A stretch of 64,000 bases of DNA from Globodera rostochiensis (lineage: Eukaryota; Nematoda; Chromadorea; Rhabditida; Heteroderidae). The stretch spans positions 1,348,693 to 1,412,692 of the forward strand of contig JAEVLN010000016.1 in the NCBI GenBank assembly GCA_018350325.1, read 5' to 3'. This document shows positions 1-12,283 of the stretch, piece after piece. Within the stretch, counting starts at the first letter, position 1; each line of letters starts with the position of its first letter. Made by a program: the position numbers and the translations under genes. The notes under the pieces were generated by a model. That model ran no database searches, was not told the DNA's origin, and saw only the letters and a program-made list of their open reading frames with translations.

Positions 1-3000
1 AGAAATTAAACTAAATCAATTTTTAGATGGGGTGCATTCTTGTCCAAATTACTCTTGCCGTCTGACTCTCTCTTTTTAGTACACTATTTCTCCGAAAAAT
101 AAAATTTTCAGAAATTAAACTAAATCAATTTTTAGATGGGGTGCATTCTTGTGCAAATTACTCTCGCCGTCTGACTCTCTCTTTTAGTACACTATTTCTC
201 CGAAAAATAAAATTTTCAGAAATTAAACTAAATCAATTTTTAGATGGGGTGCATTCTTGTGCAAATTACTCTCGCCGTCTGACTCTCTCTTTTTAGTACA
301 CTATTTCACCAAAAAATAAAATTTTCAGAAATTAAACTAAAACAATTTTTAGATGGGGTGCATTCTTGTCCAAATTACTCTTGCCGTCTGACTCTCTCTT
401 TTTAGTACACTATTTCTCCGAAAAATAAAATTTTCAGAAATTAAACTAAATCAATTTTTAGATGGGGTGCATTCTTGTCCAAATTACTCTTGCCGTCTGA
501 CTCTCTCTTTTTAGTACACTATTTCTCCGAAAAATAAAATTTTCAGAAATTAAACTAAATCAATTTTTAGATTTTTTAGATGGGGTGCATTTTTGTCCAA
601 ATTACTCTTGCCGTCTGACTCTCTCTTTTTAGTAGACTATTTCTCCGAAAAATAAAATTTTCAGAAATTAAACTAAATCAATTTTTAGATGGGGTGCATT
701 CTTGTGCAAATTACTCTCGCCGTCTGACTCTCTCTTTTTAGAACACTATTTCACCAAAAAATAAAATTTTCAGAAATTAAACTAAAACAATTTTTAGATG
801 GGGTGCATTCTTGTCCAAATTACTCTTGCTGTCTGACTCTCTCTTTTTAGTACACTATTTCTCCGAAAAATAAAATTTTCAGAAATTAAACTAAATCAAT
901 TTTTAGATGGGGTGCATTCTTGTGCAAATTACTCTCGCCGTCTGACTCTCTCTTTTTAGTACACTATTTCTCTAAAAAATAAAATTTCAGAAATTAAACT
1001 AAAACAATTTTTAGATGGGGTGCATTCTTGTCAAAATTACTCTTGCCGTCTGACTCTCTCTTTTTAGTACACTATTTCTCCGAAAAATAAAATTTTCAGA
1101 AATTAAACTAAATCAATTTTTAGATGGGGTGCATTCTTGTGCAAATTACTCTCGCCGTCTGACTCTCTCTTTTTAGTACCCTATTTCATCAAAAAATAAA
1201 ATTTTCAGAAATTAAACTAAATCAATTTTTAGATGGGGTGCATTCTTGTCCAAATTACTCTCGCCGTCTGACTCTCTCTTTTTAGCACACTAATCTCCAA
1301 AAAATAAAATTTTCAGAAATTAAACTAAAACAATTTTAGATGGGGTGCATTCTTGTCCAAATTACTCTTGCTGTCTGACTCTCTCTTTTTAGTACACTAT
1401 TTACTCCGAAAAATAAAATTTTCAGAAATTAAACTAAATCAATTTTTAGATGGGGTGCATTCTTGTGCAAATTACTCTCGCCGTCTGACTCTCTCTTTTT
1501 AGTACACTATTTCACCAAAAAATAAAATTTTCAGAAATTAAACTAAAACAATTTTTAGATGGGGTGCATTCTTGTCCAAATTACTCTCGCCGTCTGACTC
1601 TCTCTTTTTAGAACACTATTTCACCAAAAAATAAAATTTTCAGAAATTAAACTAAAACAATTTTTAGATGGGGTGCATTCTTGTCCAAATTACTCTTGCT
1701 GTCTGACTCTCTCTTTTTAGTACACTATTTCTCCGAAAAATAAAATTTCTGAAATTAAACTAAAACAATTTTTAGATGGGGTGCATTCTTGTCAAAATTA
1801 CTCGTGCCGTCTGACTCTCTCTTTTTAGAACACTATTTCACCAAAAAATAAAATTTTCAGAAATTAAACTAAAACAATTTTTAGATGGGGTGCATTCTTG
1901 TCCAAATTACTCTTGCTGTCTGACTCTCTCTTTTTAGTACACTATTTCTCCGAAAAATAAAATTTTCAGAAATTAAACTAAATCAATTTTTAGATGGGGT
2001 GCATTCTTGTGCAAATTACTCTCGCCGTCTGACTCTCTCTTTTTAGTACACTATTTCTCTAAAAAATAAAATTTCAGAAATTAAACTAAAACAATTTTTA
2101 GATGGGGTGCATTCTTGTCAAAATTACTCTTGCCGTCTGACTCTCTCTTTTTAGTACACTATTTCTCCGAAAAATAAAATTTTCAGAAATTAAACTAAAT
2201 CAATTTTTAGATGGGGTGCATTCTTGTGCAAATTACTCTCGCCGTCTGACTCTCTCTTTTTAGTACCCTATTTCATCAAAAAATAAAATTTTCAGAAATT
2301 AAACTAAATCAATTTTTAGATGGGGTGCATTCTTGTCCAAATTACTCTCGCCGTCTGACTCTCTCTTTTTAGCACACTAATCTCCAAAAAATAAAATTTT
2401 CAGAAATTAAACTAAAACAATTTTTAGATGGGGTGCATTCTTGTCCAAATTACTCTTGCTGTCTGACTCTCTCTTTTTAGTACACTATTTACTCCGAAAA
2501 ATAAAATTTTCAGAAATTAAACTAAATCAATTTTTAGATGGGGTGCATTCTTGTGCAAATTACTCTCGCCATCTGACTCTCTCTTTTTAGTACACTATTT
2601 CACCAAAAAATAAAATTTTCAGAAATTAAACTAAAACAATTTTTAGATGGGGTGCATTCTTGTCCAAATTACTCTCGCCGTCTGACTCTCTCTTTTTAGA
2701 ACACTATTTCACCAAAAAATAAAATTTTCAGAAATTAAACTAAAACAATTTTTAGATGGGGTGCATTCTTGTCCAAATTACTCTTGCTGTCTGACTCTCT
2801 CTTTTTAGTACACTATTTCTCCGAAAAATAAAATTTCTGAAATTAAACTAAAACAATTTTTAGATGGGGTGCATTCTTGTCAAAATTACTCGTGCCGTCT
2901 GACTCTCTCTTTTTAGAACACTATTTCACCAAAAAATAAAATTTTCAGAAATTAAACTAAAACAATTTTTAGATGGGGTGCATTCTTGTCCAAATTACTC

Positions 3001-6000
3001 TTGCTGTCTGACTCTCTCTTTTTAGTACACTATTTCTCCGAAAAATAAAATTTTCAGAAATTAAACTAAATCAATTTTTAGATGGGGTGCATTCTTGTGC
3101 AAATTACTCTCGCCGTCTGACTCTCTCTTTTTAGTACACTATTTCTCTAAAAAATAAAATTTCAGAAATTAAACTAAAACAATTTTTAGATGGGGTGCAT
3201 TCTTGTCAAAATTACTCTTGCCGTCTGACTCTCTCTTTTTAGTACACTATTTCTCCGAAAAATAAAATTTTCAGAAATTAAACTAAATCAATTTTTAGAT
3301 GGGGTGCATTCTTGTGCAAATTACTCTCGCCGTCTGACTCTCTCTTTTTAGTACCCTATTTCATCAAAAAATAAAATTTTCAGAAATTAAACTAAATCAA
3401 TTTTTAGATGGGGTGCATTCTTGTGCAAATTACTCTCGCCGTCTGACTCTCTCTTTTTAGTACACTATTTCTCTAAAAAATAAAATTTCTGAAATTAAAC
3501 TAAAACAATTTTTAGATGGGGTGCATTCTTGTCAAAATTACTCGTGCCGTCTGACTCTCTCTTTTTAGTACACTATTTCTCCGAAAATAAAATTTTCAGA
3601 AATTAAACTAAATCAATTTTTAGATGGGGTGCATTCTTGTGCAAATTACTCTCGCCGTCTGACTCTCTCTTTTTAGTACCCTATTTCATCAAAAAATAAA
3701 AATTTCAGAAATTAAACTAAATCAATTTTTAGATGGGGTGCATTCTTGTCCAAATTACTCTCGCCGTCTGACTCTCTCTTTTTAGCACACTAATCTCCAA
3801 AAAATAAAATTTTCAGAAATTAAACTAAAACAATTTTTAGATGGGGTGCATTCTTGTCCAAATTACTCTTGCCGTCTGACTGTCTCTTTTTATTACACTA
3901 TTTCTCCGAAAAATAAAATTTTCAGAAATTAAACTAAATCAATTTTTAGATGGGCTGCATTCTTGTGCAAATTACTCTCGCCGTCTGACTCTCTCTTTTT
4001 AGTACACTATTTCACCAAAAAATAAAATTTTCAGAAATTAAACTAAAACAATTTTTAGATGGGGTGCATTCTTGTCCAAATTACTCTCGCCGTCTGACTC
4101 TCTCTTTTTAGAACACTATTTCACCAAAAAATAAAATTTTCAGAAATTAAACTAAAACAATTTTTAGATGGGGTGCATTCTTGTCCAAATTACTCTTGCT
4201 GTCTGACTCTCTCTTTTTAGTACACTATTTCTCCGAAAAATAAAATTTCTGAAATTAAACTAAAACAATTTTTAGATGGGGTGCATTCTTGTCAAAATTA
4301 CTCGTGCCGTCTGACTCTCTCTTTTTAGAACACTATTTCACCAAAAAATAAAATTTTCAGAAATTAAACTAAAACAATTTTTAGATGGGGTGCATTCTTG
4401 TCCAAATTACTCTTGCTGTCTGACTCTCTCTTTTTAGTACACTATTTCTCCGAAAAATAAAATTTTCAGAAATTAAACTAAATCAATTTTTAGATGGGGT
4501 GCATTCTTGTGCAAATTACTCTCGCCGTCTGACTCTCTCTTTTTAGTACACTATTTCTCTAAAAAATAAAATTTCAGAAATTAAACTAAAACAATTTTTA
4601 GATGGGGTGCATTCTTGTCAAAATTACTCTTGCCGTCTGACTCTCACTTTTTAGTACACTATTTCTCCGAAAAATAAAATTTTCAGAAATTAAACTAAAT
4701 CAATTTTTAGATGGGGTGCATTCTTGTGCAAATTACTCTCGCCGTCTGACTCTCTCTTTTTAGTACCCTATTTCATCAAAAAATAAAATTTTCAGAAATT
4801 AAACTAAATCAATTTTTAGATGGGGTGCATTCTTGTCCAAATTACTCTCGCCGTCTGACTCTCTCTTTTTAGCACCCTAATCTCCAAAAAATAAAATTTT
4901 CAGAAATTAAACTAAAACAATTTTTAGATGGGGTGCATTCTTGTCCAAGTTACTCTTGCTGTCTGACTCTCTCTTTTTAGTACACTATTTACTCCGAAAA
5001 ATAAAATTTTCAGAAATTAAACTAAATCAATTTTTAGATGGGGTGCATTCTTGTGCAAATTACTCTCGCCGTCTGACTCTCTCTTTTTAGTACACTATTT
5101 CTCTAAAAAATAAAATTTCTGAAATTAAACTAAAACAATTTTTAGATGGGGTGCATTCTTGTCAAAATTACTCGTGCCGTCTGACTCTCTCTTTTTAGTA
5201 CACTATTTCTCCGAAAATAAAATTTTCAGAAATTAAACTAAATCAATTTTTAGATGGGGTGCATTCTTGTGCAAATTACTCTCGCCGTCTGACTCTCTCT
5301 TTTTAGTACCCTATTTCATCAAAAAATAAAATTTTCAGAAATTAAACTAAATCAATTTTTAGATGGGGTGCATTCTTGTCCAAATTACTCTCGCCGTCTG
5401 ACTCTCTCTTTTTAGCACACTAATCTCCAAAAAATAAAATTTTCAGAAATTAAACTAAAACAATTTTTAGATGGGGTGCATTCTTGTCCAAATTACTCTT
5501 GCCGTCTGACTGTCTCTTTTTATTACACTATTTCTCCGAAAAATAAAATTTTCAGAAATTAAACTAAATCAATTTTTAGATGGGCTGCATTCTTGTGCAA
5601 ATTACTCTCGCCGTCTGACTCTCTCTTTTTAGTACACTATTTCACCAAAAAATAAAATTTTCAGAAATTAAACTAAAACAATTTTTAGATGGGGTGCATT
5701 CTTGTCCAAATTACTCTCGCCGTCTGACTCTCTCTTTTTAGAACACTATTTCACCAAAAAATAAAATTTTCAGAAATTAAACTAAAACAATTTTTAGATG
5801 GGGTGCATTCTTGTCCAAATTACTCTTGCTGTCTGACTCTCTCTTTTTAGTACACTATTTCTCCGAAAAATAAAATTTCTGAAATTAAACTAAAACAATT
5901 TTTAGATGGGGTGCATTCTTGTCAAAATTACTCGTGCCGTCTGACTCTCTCTTTTTAGAACACTATTTCACCAAAAAATAAAATTTTCAGAAATTAAACT

Positions 6001-7811
6001 AAAACAATTTTTAGATGGGGTGCATTCTTGTCCAAATTACTCTTGCTGTCTGACTCTCTCTTTTTAGTACACTATTTCTCCGAAAAATAAAATTTTCAGA
6101 AATTAAACTAAATCAATTTTTAGATGGGGTGCATTCTTGTGCAAATTACTCTCGCCGTCTGACTCTCTCTTTTTAGTACACTATTTCTCTAAAAAATAAA
6201 ATTTCAGAAATTAAACTAAAACAATTTTTAGATGGGGTGCATTCTTGTCAAAATTACTCTTGCCGTCTGACTCTCACTTTTTAGTACACTATTTCTCCGA
6301 AAAATAAAATTTTCAGAAATTAAACTAAATCAATTTTTAGATGGGGTGCATTCTTGTGCAAATTACTCTCGCCGTCTGACTCTCTCTTTTTAGTACCCTA
6401 TTTCATCAAAAAATAAAATTTTCAGAAATTAAACTAAATCAATTTTTAGATGGGGTGCATTCTTGTCCAAATTACTCTCGCCGTCTGACTCTCTCTTTTT
6501 AGCACACTAATCTCCAAAAAATAAAATTTTCAGAAATTAAACTAAAACAATTTTTAGATGGGGTGCATTCTTGTCCAAGTTACTCTTGCTGTCTGACTCT
6601 CTCTTTTTAGTACACTATTTACTCCGAAAAATAAAATTTTCAGAAATTAAACTAAATCAATTTTTAGATGGGGTGCATTCTTGTGCAAATTACTCTCGCC
6701 GTCTGACTCTCTCTTTTTAGTACACTATTTCTCTAAAAAATAAAATTTCTGAAATTAAACTAAAACAATTTTTAGATGGGGTGCATTCTTGTCAAAATTA
6801 CTCGTGCCGTCTGACTCTCTCTTTTTAGTACACTATTTCTCCGAAAATAAAATTTTCAGAAATTAAACTAAATCAATTTTTAGATGGGGTGCATTCTTGT
6901 GCAAATTACTCTCGCCGTCTGACTCTCTCTTTTTAGTACCCTATTTCATCAAAAAATAAAATTTTCAGAAATTAAACTAAATCAATTTTTAGATGGGGTG
7001 CATTCTTGTCCAAATTACTCTCGCCGTCTGACTCTCTCTTTTTAGCACACTAATCTCCAAAAAATAAAATTTTCAGAAATTAAACTAAAACAATTTTTAG
7101 ATGGGGTGCATTCTTGTCCAAATTACTCTTGCCGTCTGACTGTCTCTTTTTATTACACTATTTCTCCGAAAAATAAAATTTTCAGAAATTAAACTAAATC
7201 AATTTTTAGATGGGCTGCATTCTTGTGCAAATTACTCTCGCCGTCTGACTCTCTCTTTTTAGTACACTATTTCACCAAAAAATAAAATTTTCAGAAATTA
7301 AACTAAAACAATTTTTAGATGGGGTGCATTCTTGTCCAAATTACTCTCGCCGTCTGACTCTCTCTTTTTAGTACACTATTTCTCTAAAAAATAAAATTTC
7401 AGAAATTAAACTAAAACAATTTTTAGATGGGGTGCATTCTTGTCAAAATTACTCTTGCCGTCTGACTCTCTCTTTTTAGTACCCTATTTCATCAAAAAAT
7501 AAAATTTTCAGAAATTAAACTAAATCAATTTTTAGATGGGGTGCATTCTTGTCCAAATTACTCTCGCCGTCTGACTCTCTCTTTTTAGCACACTAATCTC
7601 CAAAAAATAAAATTTTCAGAAATTAAACTAAAACAATTTTTAGATGGGGTGCATTCTTGTCCAAATTACTCTTGCCGTCTGACTGTCTCTTTTTATTACA
7701 CTATTTCTCCGAAAAATAAAATTTTCAGAAATTAAACTAAATCAATTTTTAGATGGGCTGCATTCTTGTGCAAATTACTCTCGCCGTCTGACTCTCTCTT
7801 TTTAGTACACT
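1..7811. repeat. 109-bp satellite array, about 71 monomers, with higher-order repeats
   Basis: Head-to-tail monomers of 108-109 bp fill the window from its first base, so the array is cut by the window edge. Each monomer carries the blocks GATGGGGTGCATTCTTG, CCGTCTGACTCTCTC and AAAATAAAATTTTCAG. Variants recur at fixed distances. The ACTCGTGCCG variant is at about 1801, 2890, 3541, 4301, 5171, 5931 and 6801, giving a 1630-bp (15-monomer) higher-order unit after about 3.5 kb and a 1089-bp (10-monomer) unit before it. The TTTTTATTACAC variant repeats at the same 1630-bp spacing (3891, 5521, 7151). No long reading frame crosses the array. Each monomer has a 12-codon frame (see findings). Confidence 0.97.
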
Positions 7812-7843
7812 CAATGCCTCGTCGACTAATTTGAATGCCTCGT

Positions 7844-8560
7844 CTACTAATTTGTAAAAAAAATTATTTTGTATTTAACTTTTTGTGGCAACGCTCTTGC
7901 AAGGGAGGGTACTTGGTCCTACTCTCTTAAAGTAGCCAAATGCCTCGTTGGGTGAGCTGGGTTAAGCTGGGTGAGCTGGGTGAGCTGGGTGAGCTGGGTG
8001 AGCTGGGTGAGCTGGGTGAAGCTGGGTGGAGCTGGGTGAAGCTGGGTGAAGCTGGGTGAGCTGGGTGAAGCTGGGTGAAGCTGGGTGAGCTGGGTGAAGC
8101 TGGGTGAGCTGGGTGAGCTGGGTGGAGCTGGGTGAAGCTGGGTGAAGCTGGGTGAGCTGGGTGAAGCTGGGTGAAGCTGGGTGAAGCTGGGTGAGCTGGG
8201 TGAAGCTGGATGAGCTGGATGAGCTGGGTGAGCTGGGTGAGCTGGGTGAGCTGGGTGAAGCTGGGTGAAGCTGGGTGAAGCTGGGTGAAGCTGGGTGAAG
8301 CTGGGTGAGCTGGGTGAGCTGGGTGAGCTGGGTGAGCTGGGTGAGCTGGGTGAAGCTGGGTGAGCTGGGTGAGCTGGGTGAAGCTGGGTGGACCTGGGTG
8401 AGCTGGGTAAGCTGGGTGGATTTGATGAGCTGGGTGGATTTGGTGAGCTGGGTGAAGGGTACTTGGTCGAATAAGGTAGCCAAATGCCTGCCTCATCGGC
8501 TAATTTGTAAGAATTATTATTTTTATTTATTTTTTGTGGCAACGCTCTTGCAATACCAAC
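7844..8560. repeat. GAGCTGGGT minisatellite bracketed by direct repeats
   Basis: About 7950-8455 is an array of a 9/10-bp unit (GAGCTGGGT or GAAGCTGGGT, rarely GGAGCTGGGT). On both sides lie pieces of one longer unit: GGGTACTTGGTC...TAGCCAAATGCCT and CTAATTTGTAA...TTTTGTGGCAACGCTCTTGCAA. The left flank has the end of this unit followed by its start; the right flank has both in order. The minisatellite therefore expanded inside a tandem duplication of that unit. Long frames on both strands are only translations of the array (for example Trp-Val-Ser-Trp-Val). Confidence 0.92.
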
Positions 8561-8570
8561 CGAGGTTTTC

Positions 8571-9348
8571 AGTTTATGACCAGTGTTTCCTGTTCCAACT
8601 TTTTCCTGTTCTGTGCCAAGATTTCCAAAATCAAGTTCAATAACTAGGTGGTGCTTAAACCGTCAGTTTTGGTACCCGATTTTCGGTTAACCGGGATTTT
8701 GAAGACCCGGTTTTCATAACCGTTTAACCGGTAATGACCAACCCCATAACTAAGGACAACAGCGAGCATGCGATAAATATAGTTTTTAAGAATTATTCAA
8801 AAAGCATTTTGTCCCTGAATAAATAATCCTCTTACCCCCCATTTTCGTAGTAATTAAACGTCAATTCCTGTTCTTCCCGAACTTGTTTTCCATGCACAAC
8901 AGTTACAGCAGCCTAAAAGTAACAGTTCCTGCCCGTCTGGGTATGTTTTTGAAAATATATATTATATCTCCCACACCCCAGATCACCTAAATCATATACC
9001 AAGACTTCGCTCGGCCTCTAAAGCAAAATACGAAATAAAATTGCGCGGTTTAGGACTAAACCTCAACTTTGCTTAAGATCGCTTTGTTAAATTGTTGTTT
9101 CCGAGAAAAAAATTAATTTGTGAGATTTCTAGGTTTTACATTTATTTTAAGAAATACTGGCACAAAAATATCACTTATAAATGGACACTGAAATGAACCG
9201 GCAGGACGATTCGTTACCTTTGCCAAACTTTTTTCAACTTTTCCATTATAACTTTTTTTCTAGCTAACCAAATCAAATATTATTGGTATCATTCGAAAGC
9301 AGACACTGAGTAGAAGCTATTAGCAAGCAAAAGCTAATTTCGGCATTT
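8571..9348. other. Intergenic, no gene seen
   Basis: About 8650-8745 is a patch of AACCGG/CCGGTT words of the kind seen in the MITE-like blocks further on. The rest is AT-rich. At 9235-9350 there is half of the inverted-repeat element found complete at 20243-20401 (shared words CATTCGAAAGC and GTAGAAGCTAT). No coding region or RNA gene is supported. Confidence 0.5.
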
Positions 9349-9411
9349 TTAACGACTTTTTTGAACTTTTGTGCCCATTTCGACTTTTTTTTTATTAAGG
9401 ATTGAACTTAC

Positions 9412-9723
9412 CTTTGATCCATCTGTGCGAACGAATGTGAAGGCGACGTTGTCAAAGTTAGCCAATTTGGTTTTGTTCAGCTTAATCATTTGCCTATCGT
9501 CCGGCTGTGTTTTCGTTTTTAGTCCGTTTGCAATTATTCTGTAAGTGCCCAGTACGAAATCTAAGACGGTGGAGACAGTAACGGAGTATTGAACCCCGGG
9601 CGGATCGAAGTACACTTTCAGATAAGCTCCATCGACACTTTGGTGATGATGGACCAGATGAAGTAGCACAATTTGTGCATAAATAAACCAACAAACTTTG
9701 GCGCACAAAAATATTTTAGCCAT
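9412..9723 (-). CDS. First exon of a putative secreted protein
   Basis: An ATG at 9723 opens 104 codons ending exactly at a consensus donor (AAAG then GTAAGT) at 9412/9411. The N-terminus is hydrophobic (MAKIFLCAKVCWFIYAQIVL), compatible with a signal peptide or anchor. It is followed by a soluble stretch with VDGAYLKVYFDPPGVQYSV and a basic region. The frame stays open and has balanced composition, unlike the surrounding AT-rich repeats. I do not recognise the family and cannot find the next exon on the minus strand, so this may be a truncated gene. Residues after the donor in the open frame are probably intronic. Confidence 0.5.
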
Positions 9724-10101
9724 TTTCTTTAAAACCGAGGGAACATTAGTTAATCAATTAAACGTAATTTTTAGCTTAAGAGAAGTAAGAAGTCGGTTTT
9801 AGAATTGTCCAAAATTGGCCATTGGAGCCAGCGGTTAATGATTGTGACATGACAAAAAAATGATTTCACCAAAAATATGGCTTAATTTTAAATGTTCCAA
9901 ATTAAGTTAAAATATTATAAAACACTTTATTCTTCATATTTCTGCATTGTTTTCACTTTTTGAGCAAGTCTGGACGAGAAAGAAAAAGATCGTATTTTTT
10001 ATAGCATTTGTTAAAAAAATTGCAAAAATTTCGAAAAATTGCCGATTCGCATTTTCAAAAATTTTTGCGAATTCCGCTTTACTTCAGCTGGGGGCAGATG
10101 G

Positions 10102-10134
10102 GTCGGCGGTGCCGATAGGGGCACGGACCCCAAA
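10102..10134. repeat. GC-rich hairpin motif, copy 1
   Basis: TCGGCGGTGCC followed by GATA and a partly decayed right arm (GGGGCACGG) lies in AT-rich sequence. It belongs to the dispersed hairpin family best seen at 13684 and 48572. Confidence 0.7.
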
Positions 10135-10358
10135 ATGGCAAATGCCATTACTTAAACCACCCTGGACCAATCACTACGATGAACAGAATGCGAATAAAAT
10201 ATACCGGGCATTTTTTAAAATTTGTAATTATAGTGAAAAAAAAAATTGAGTCGCATGTCTCTGTTTCTGTTTCCACACAGACGAAATTAAAAATTGCCCC
10301 ATTGTCCTTTGTTGCACTTATTGATCATATAACATTTGTCATTTCCCACCATTACATG

Positions 10359-10527
10359 CACTTTTTCCTCTTTTGGCATTTGCCCTCTTGCACTTTTTCC
10401 TCTTTTGGCATTTGCCCTCTTGCACTTTTTCCTCTTTTGGCATTTGCCCTCTTGCACTTTTTCCTCTTTTGGCATTTGCCCTCTTGCACTTTTTCCTCTT
10501 TTAGCATTTGCCCTCTTGCATTTTTCC
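10359..10527. repeat. 32-bp minisatellite, about 5.3 copies
   Basis: The unit starts CACTTTTTCCTC, continues TTTTGGCATTTGCCCTCTTG and repeats every 32 bp at 10359, 10391, 10423, 10455 and 10487. It runs directly into a fragment of the 109-bp satellite monomer. Because 32 is not a multiple of 3, all three frames on each strand read the same words; the open frames here are array artefacts. Confidence 0.95.
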
Positions 10528-11040
10528 TAAACAATTTTTAGATGGGGTGCGTTTTTGTCCAAATTACTCTCGCCGTCTTACTCTCTATTTTAGAAAGCCC
10601 CTTATGCTTTTTTAAATTCTAAAAACCAACACATGAATATTGCATACTATCGGCAGAATTTCATGATCCGTTCTCATCTGCACATCTTCATATATTTCTA
10701 GAAAAGTTTAACTTGTTTTATTGCCAATATTTCATACCTTTTGGTTATTTAAACTAAAACAATTTTTAGATGGGGTGCGTTGATGTCCAAATTACACTCT
10801 CCGCCTGACTCTCTCTTTTTAGCACACTATTTATTCAAAAATAAAATGTTCAGGTTAAGATTTGCTTAACTATTTGATATGTTTGGTATTTCTTAATTAA
10901 ATAAATTAGACAATCTATGCTGCTCCTCCGCACCCAATTGTTTTTTTTTATTCTTAAAATTTTATTTTTTGAAGAAATAGTGTGCTAAAAGAGAGAGGCA
11001 GACGGCGAGAGTAATTTGGATATCAACGCACCCAAAAATA
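10528..11040. repeat. Dispersed 109-bp satellite monomers, both orientations
   Basis: Plus-oriented monomer pieces lie at about 10528-10595 and 10750-10850. A minus-oriented one lies at about 10955-11035 (AAATAGTGTGCTAAAAGAG... then GAGAGTAATTTGG). They differ from the array by GTGCGTT replacing GTGCATT and by the loss of some stops. The spacer between them (10600-10745) shows no gene. Confidence 0.85.
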
Positions 11041-11129
11041 AGATTTTGCTGGAATTTTGCTGGCAAAAATAAGGACACTTTACAAAATGTTCCAAAATGC
11101 AGTAAATCTTTATTTTAAACCCTACCTGT

Positions 11130-11345
11130 AAATAAATAATCGGACAAATGACAAATAAAGTGAAGAAAAGTCTATCGAATGATTGTAGTGAGAAAAGTGT
11201 GAGTGTGGGAGAGGGAGTAAAAAATTTGGATTTATGGACGATGGATCGATGAGGGTAGACACAAAAATCGATAACATTTAATGGATCGCCTGACGAGACA
11301 GAGAAGAGAAAACTATTCGGCACATTTGTGCAATCAATAAATACA
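11130..11345 (-). promoter_or_regulatory. Orphan copy of the F-box-family upstream module
   Basis: This segment matches sequence 130-400 bp upstream of the ATG in F-box-like copies at 16.6, 22.4 and 27.2 kb. Shared words are GAGGGTAGACACAAAAATCGATAAC, split here by small changes, then CGCCTGACGAGACAGAGAAG and CGGCACATTTGTGCAATCAATAAAT. No exon follows on the minus side, so the gene body is missing. The promoter role is inferred only from position and conservation. Open frames through it containing FIDCTNVPNSF are shared by all copies and may be coincidental. Confidence 0.6.
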
Positions 11346-11627
11346 AGTGCAAGTCCCGCCACTACCGTCCCTGTTGAAAAAGAGATTCGGGGGCGTAGAA
11401 TCCAAATTTGTTCTCCGTTTCGACAAATTCCGAACCCCGTTTCTGATGATTTCACTAAAATATCACTTTCCCACTGAATCACCCACCCACCCCCAATAAT
11501 TCCTTCCATTCACTGATCGATTGGACAGACCGCCGGGGAATCGCGGCGTTTGGTTGTGTGGGCAGTCCGCCGCCGTTCATTCATTTCATTTCTATTCAAA
11601 GTTGCCCCCGAATAATGATTTTTAATT

Positions 11628-11790
11628 AGGGTTGAGCGGGACCGGAACTTTTGGGAAAAACCGGGACCGGGACTTCCCGGGACCAGAAAAACCGGGACCG
11701 GGACTTACCGGGACCAGAAAAACCGGGACCGGGACCAAGATTTTCAACCGGGACCGGGACTAACCGGGACTTTTCAAGGGAAATTTTTTT
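11628..11790. mobile_element. hAT-like MITE end with CCGGGACCGGGAC words
   Basis: The left terminus TAGGGTTGAGCGGGACCGG resembles hAT ends (TAGGG/CAGGG). It is followed by about 130 bp made of repeats of ACCGGGACCGGGAC and its reverse complement. No matching right end or target duplication was found, so the element is truncated or its far end has diverged. Confidence 0.55.
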
Positions 11791-11974
11791 TTTGTAATGT
11801 TCAATGGTAAAACAAAAATTTTTTTTGTTATTCAAAATATTTTCCTCATTGTCTTTAACTTCAATTTTATCATCATCATTCTTTTTTTTTTGAGATTCTG
11901 CTTTACTTTTAGGGAGGGTGGGGTTGCTTCGGAATTTCAGAGAAAAAAACTGGTTTAAGTAAGAATGGAGGATG

Positions 11975-12002
11975 TCCGGCGGTGCCAACAGGCGCCGCCG
12001 GA
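11975..12002. repeat. GC-rich hairpin motif, copy 2
   Basis: TCCGGCGGTGCC and GGCGCCGCCGGA pair around an AACA loop. Same family as 13684-13709. Confidence 0.8.
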
Positions 12003-12207
12003 GAAATTTTACAAAAATTGGCAATCTTTGTTAAGGAAATTGAAGCAAAAATTCAAAGACGTGATGAATTTATTTCAAAAATTCTTGTATATATTCTTTT
12101 TTGCGCGCATTTTTAATTAAAATATTAGAATATTTATTTAAAAAATCCTATTAATGAGGGAATGCCTATATTTGAGTAGAGGGGAAAAAAACCAATAAAT
12201 AAGTACT

Positions 12208-12283
12208 TGCACTCAACCGGGTTCGAACCCAACACATAAAATAAGACTCACCAAAAAGAGAAACCACTAGGCCATCGGAGTAG
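12208..12283 (-). repeat. tRNA-like (SINE-type) segment
   Basis: On the minus strand an A-box-like TGGCCTAGTGG is followed about 45 bases later by a B-box-like GGGTTCGAACCC. The ends do not form a good acceptor stem (CTACTCC against GAGTGC), so I do not call a functional tRNA. A MITE is inserted at the A-box end, splitting the 5' part of the tRNA-like unit. Confidence 0.5.

Noticed and set aside
1..7811. CRISPR-like regular repeat
   Set aside because: Monomers are contiguous 109-bp tandem copies without unique spacers, in a eukaryotic genome.
7919..8643. Four long overlapping frames on both strands (Ser/Pro/Thr-Gln-Leu-rich and Trp-Val-Ser-rich)
   Set aside because: All are translations of the 9/10-bp minisatellite in different frames; no start, splice or codon signal beyond the repeat.
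10179..10541. Leu/Phe-rich frames such as repeated FLFWHLPSCTFSS
   Set aside because: They are the 32-bp minisatellite read in several frames on both strands.
12208..12283. Functional tRNA gene
   Set aside because: A and B boxes are present, but the acceptor and anticodon stems do not form and a MITE interrupts the unit.
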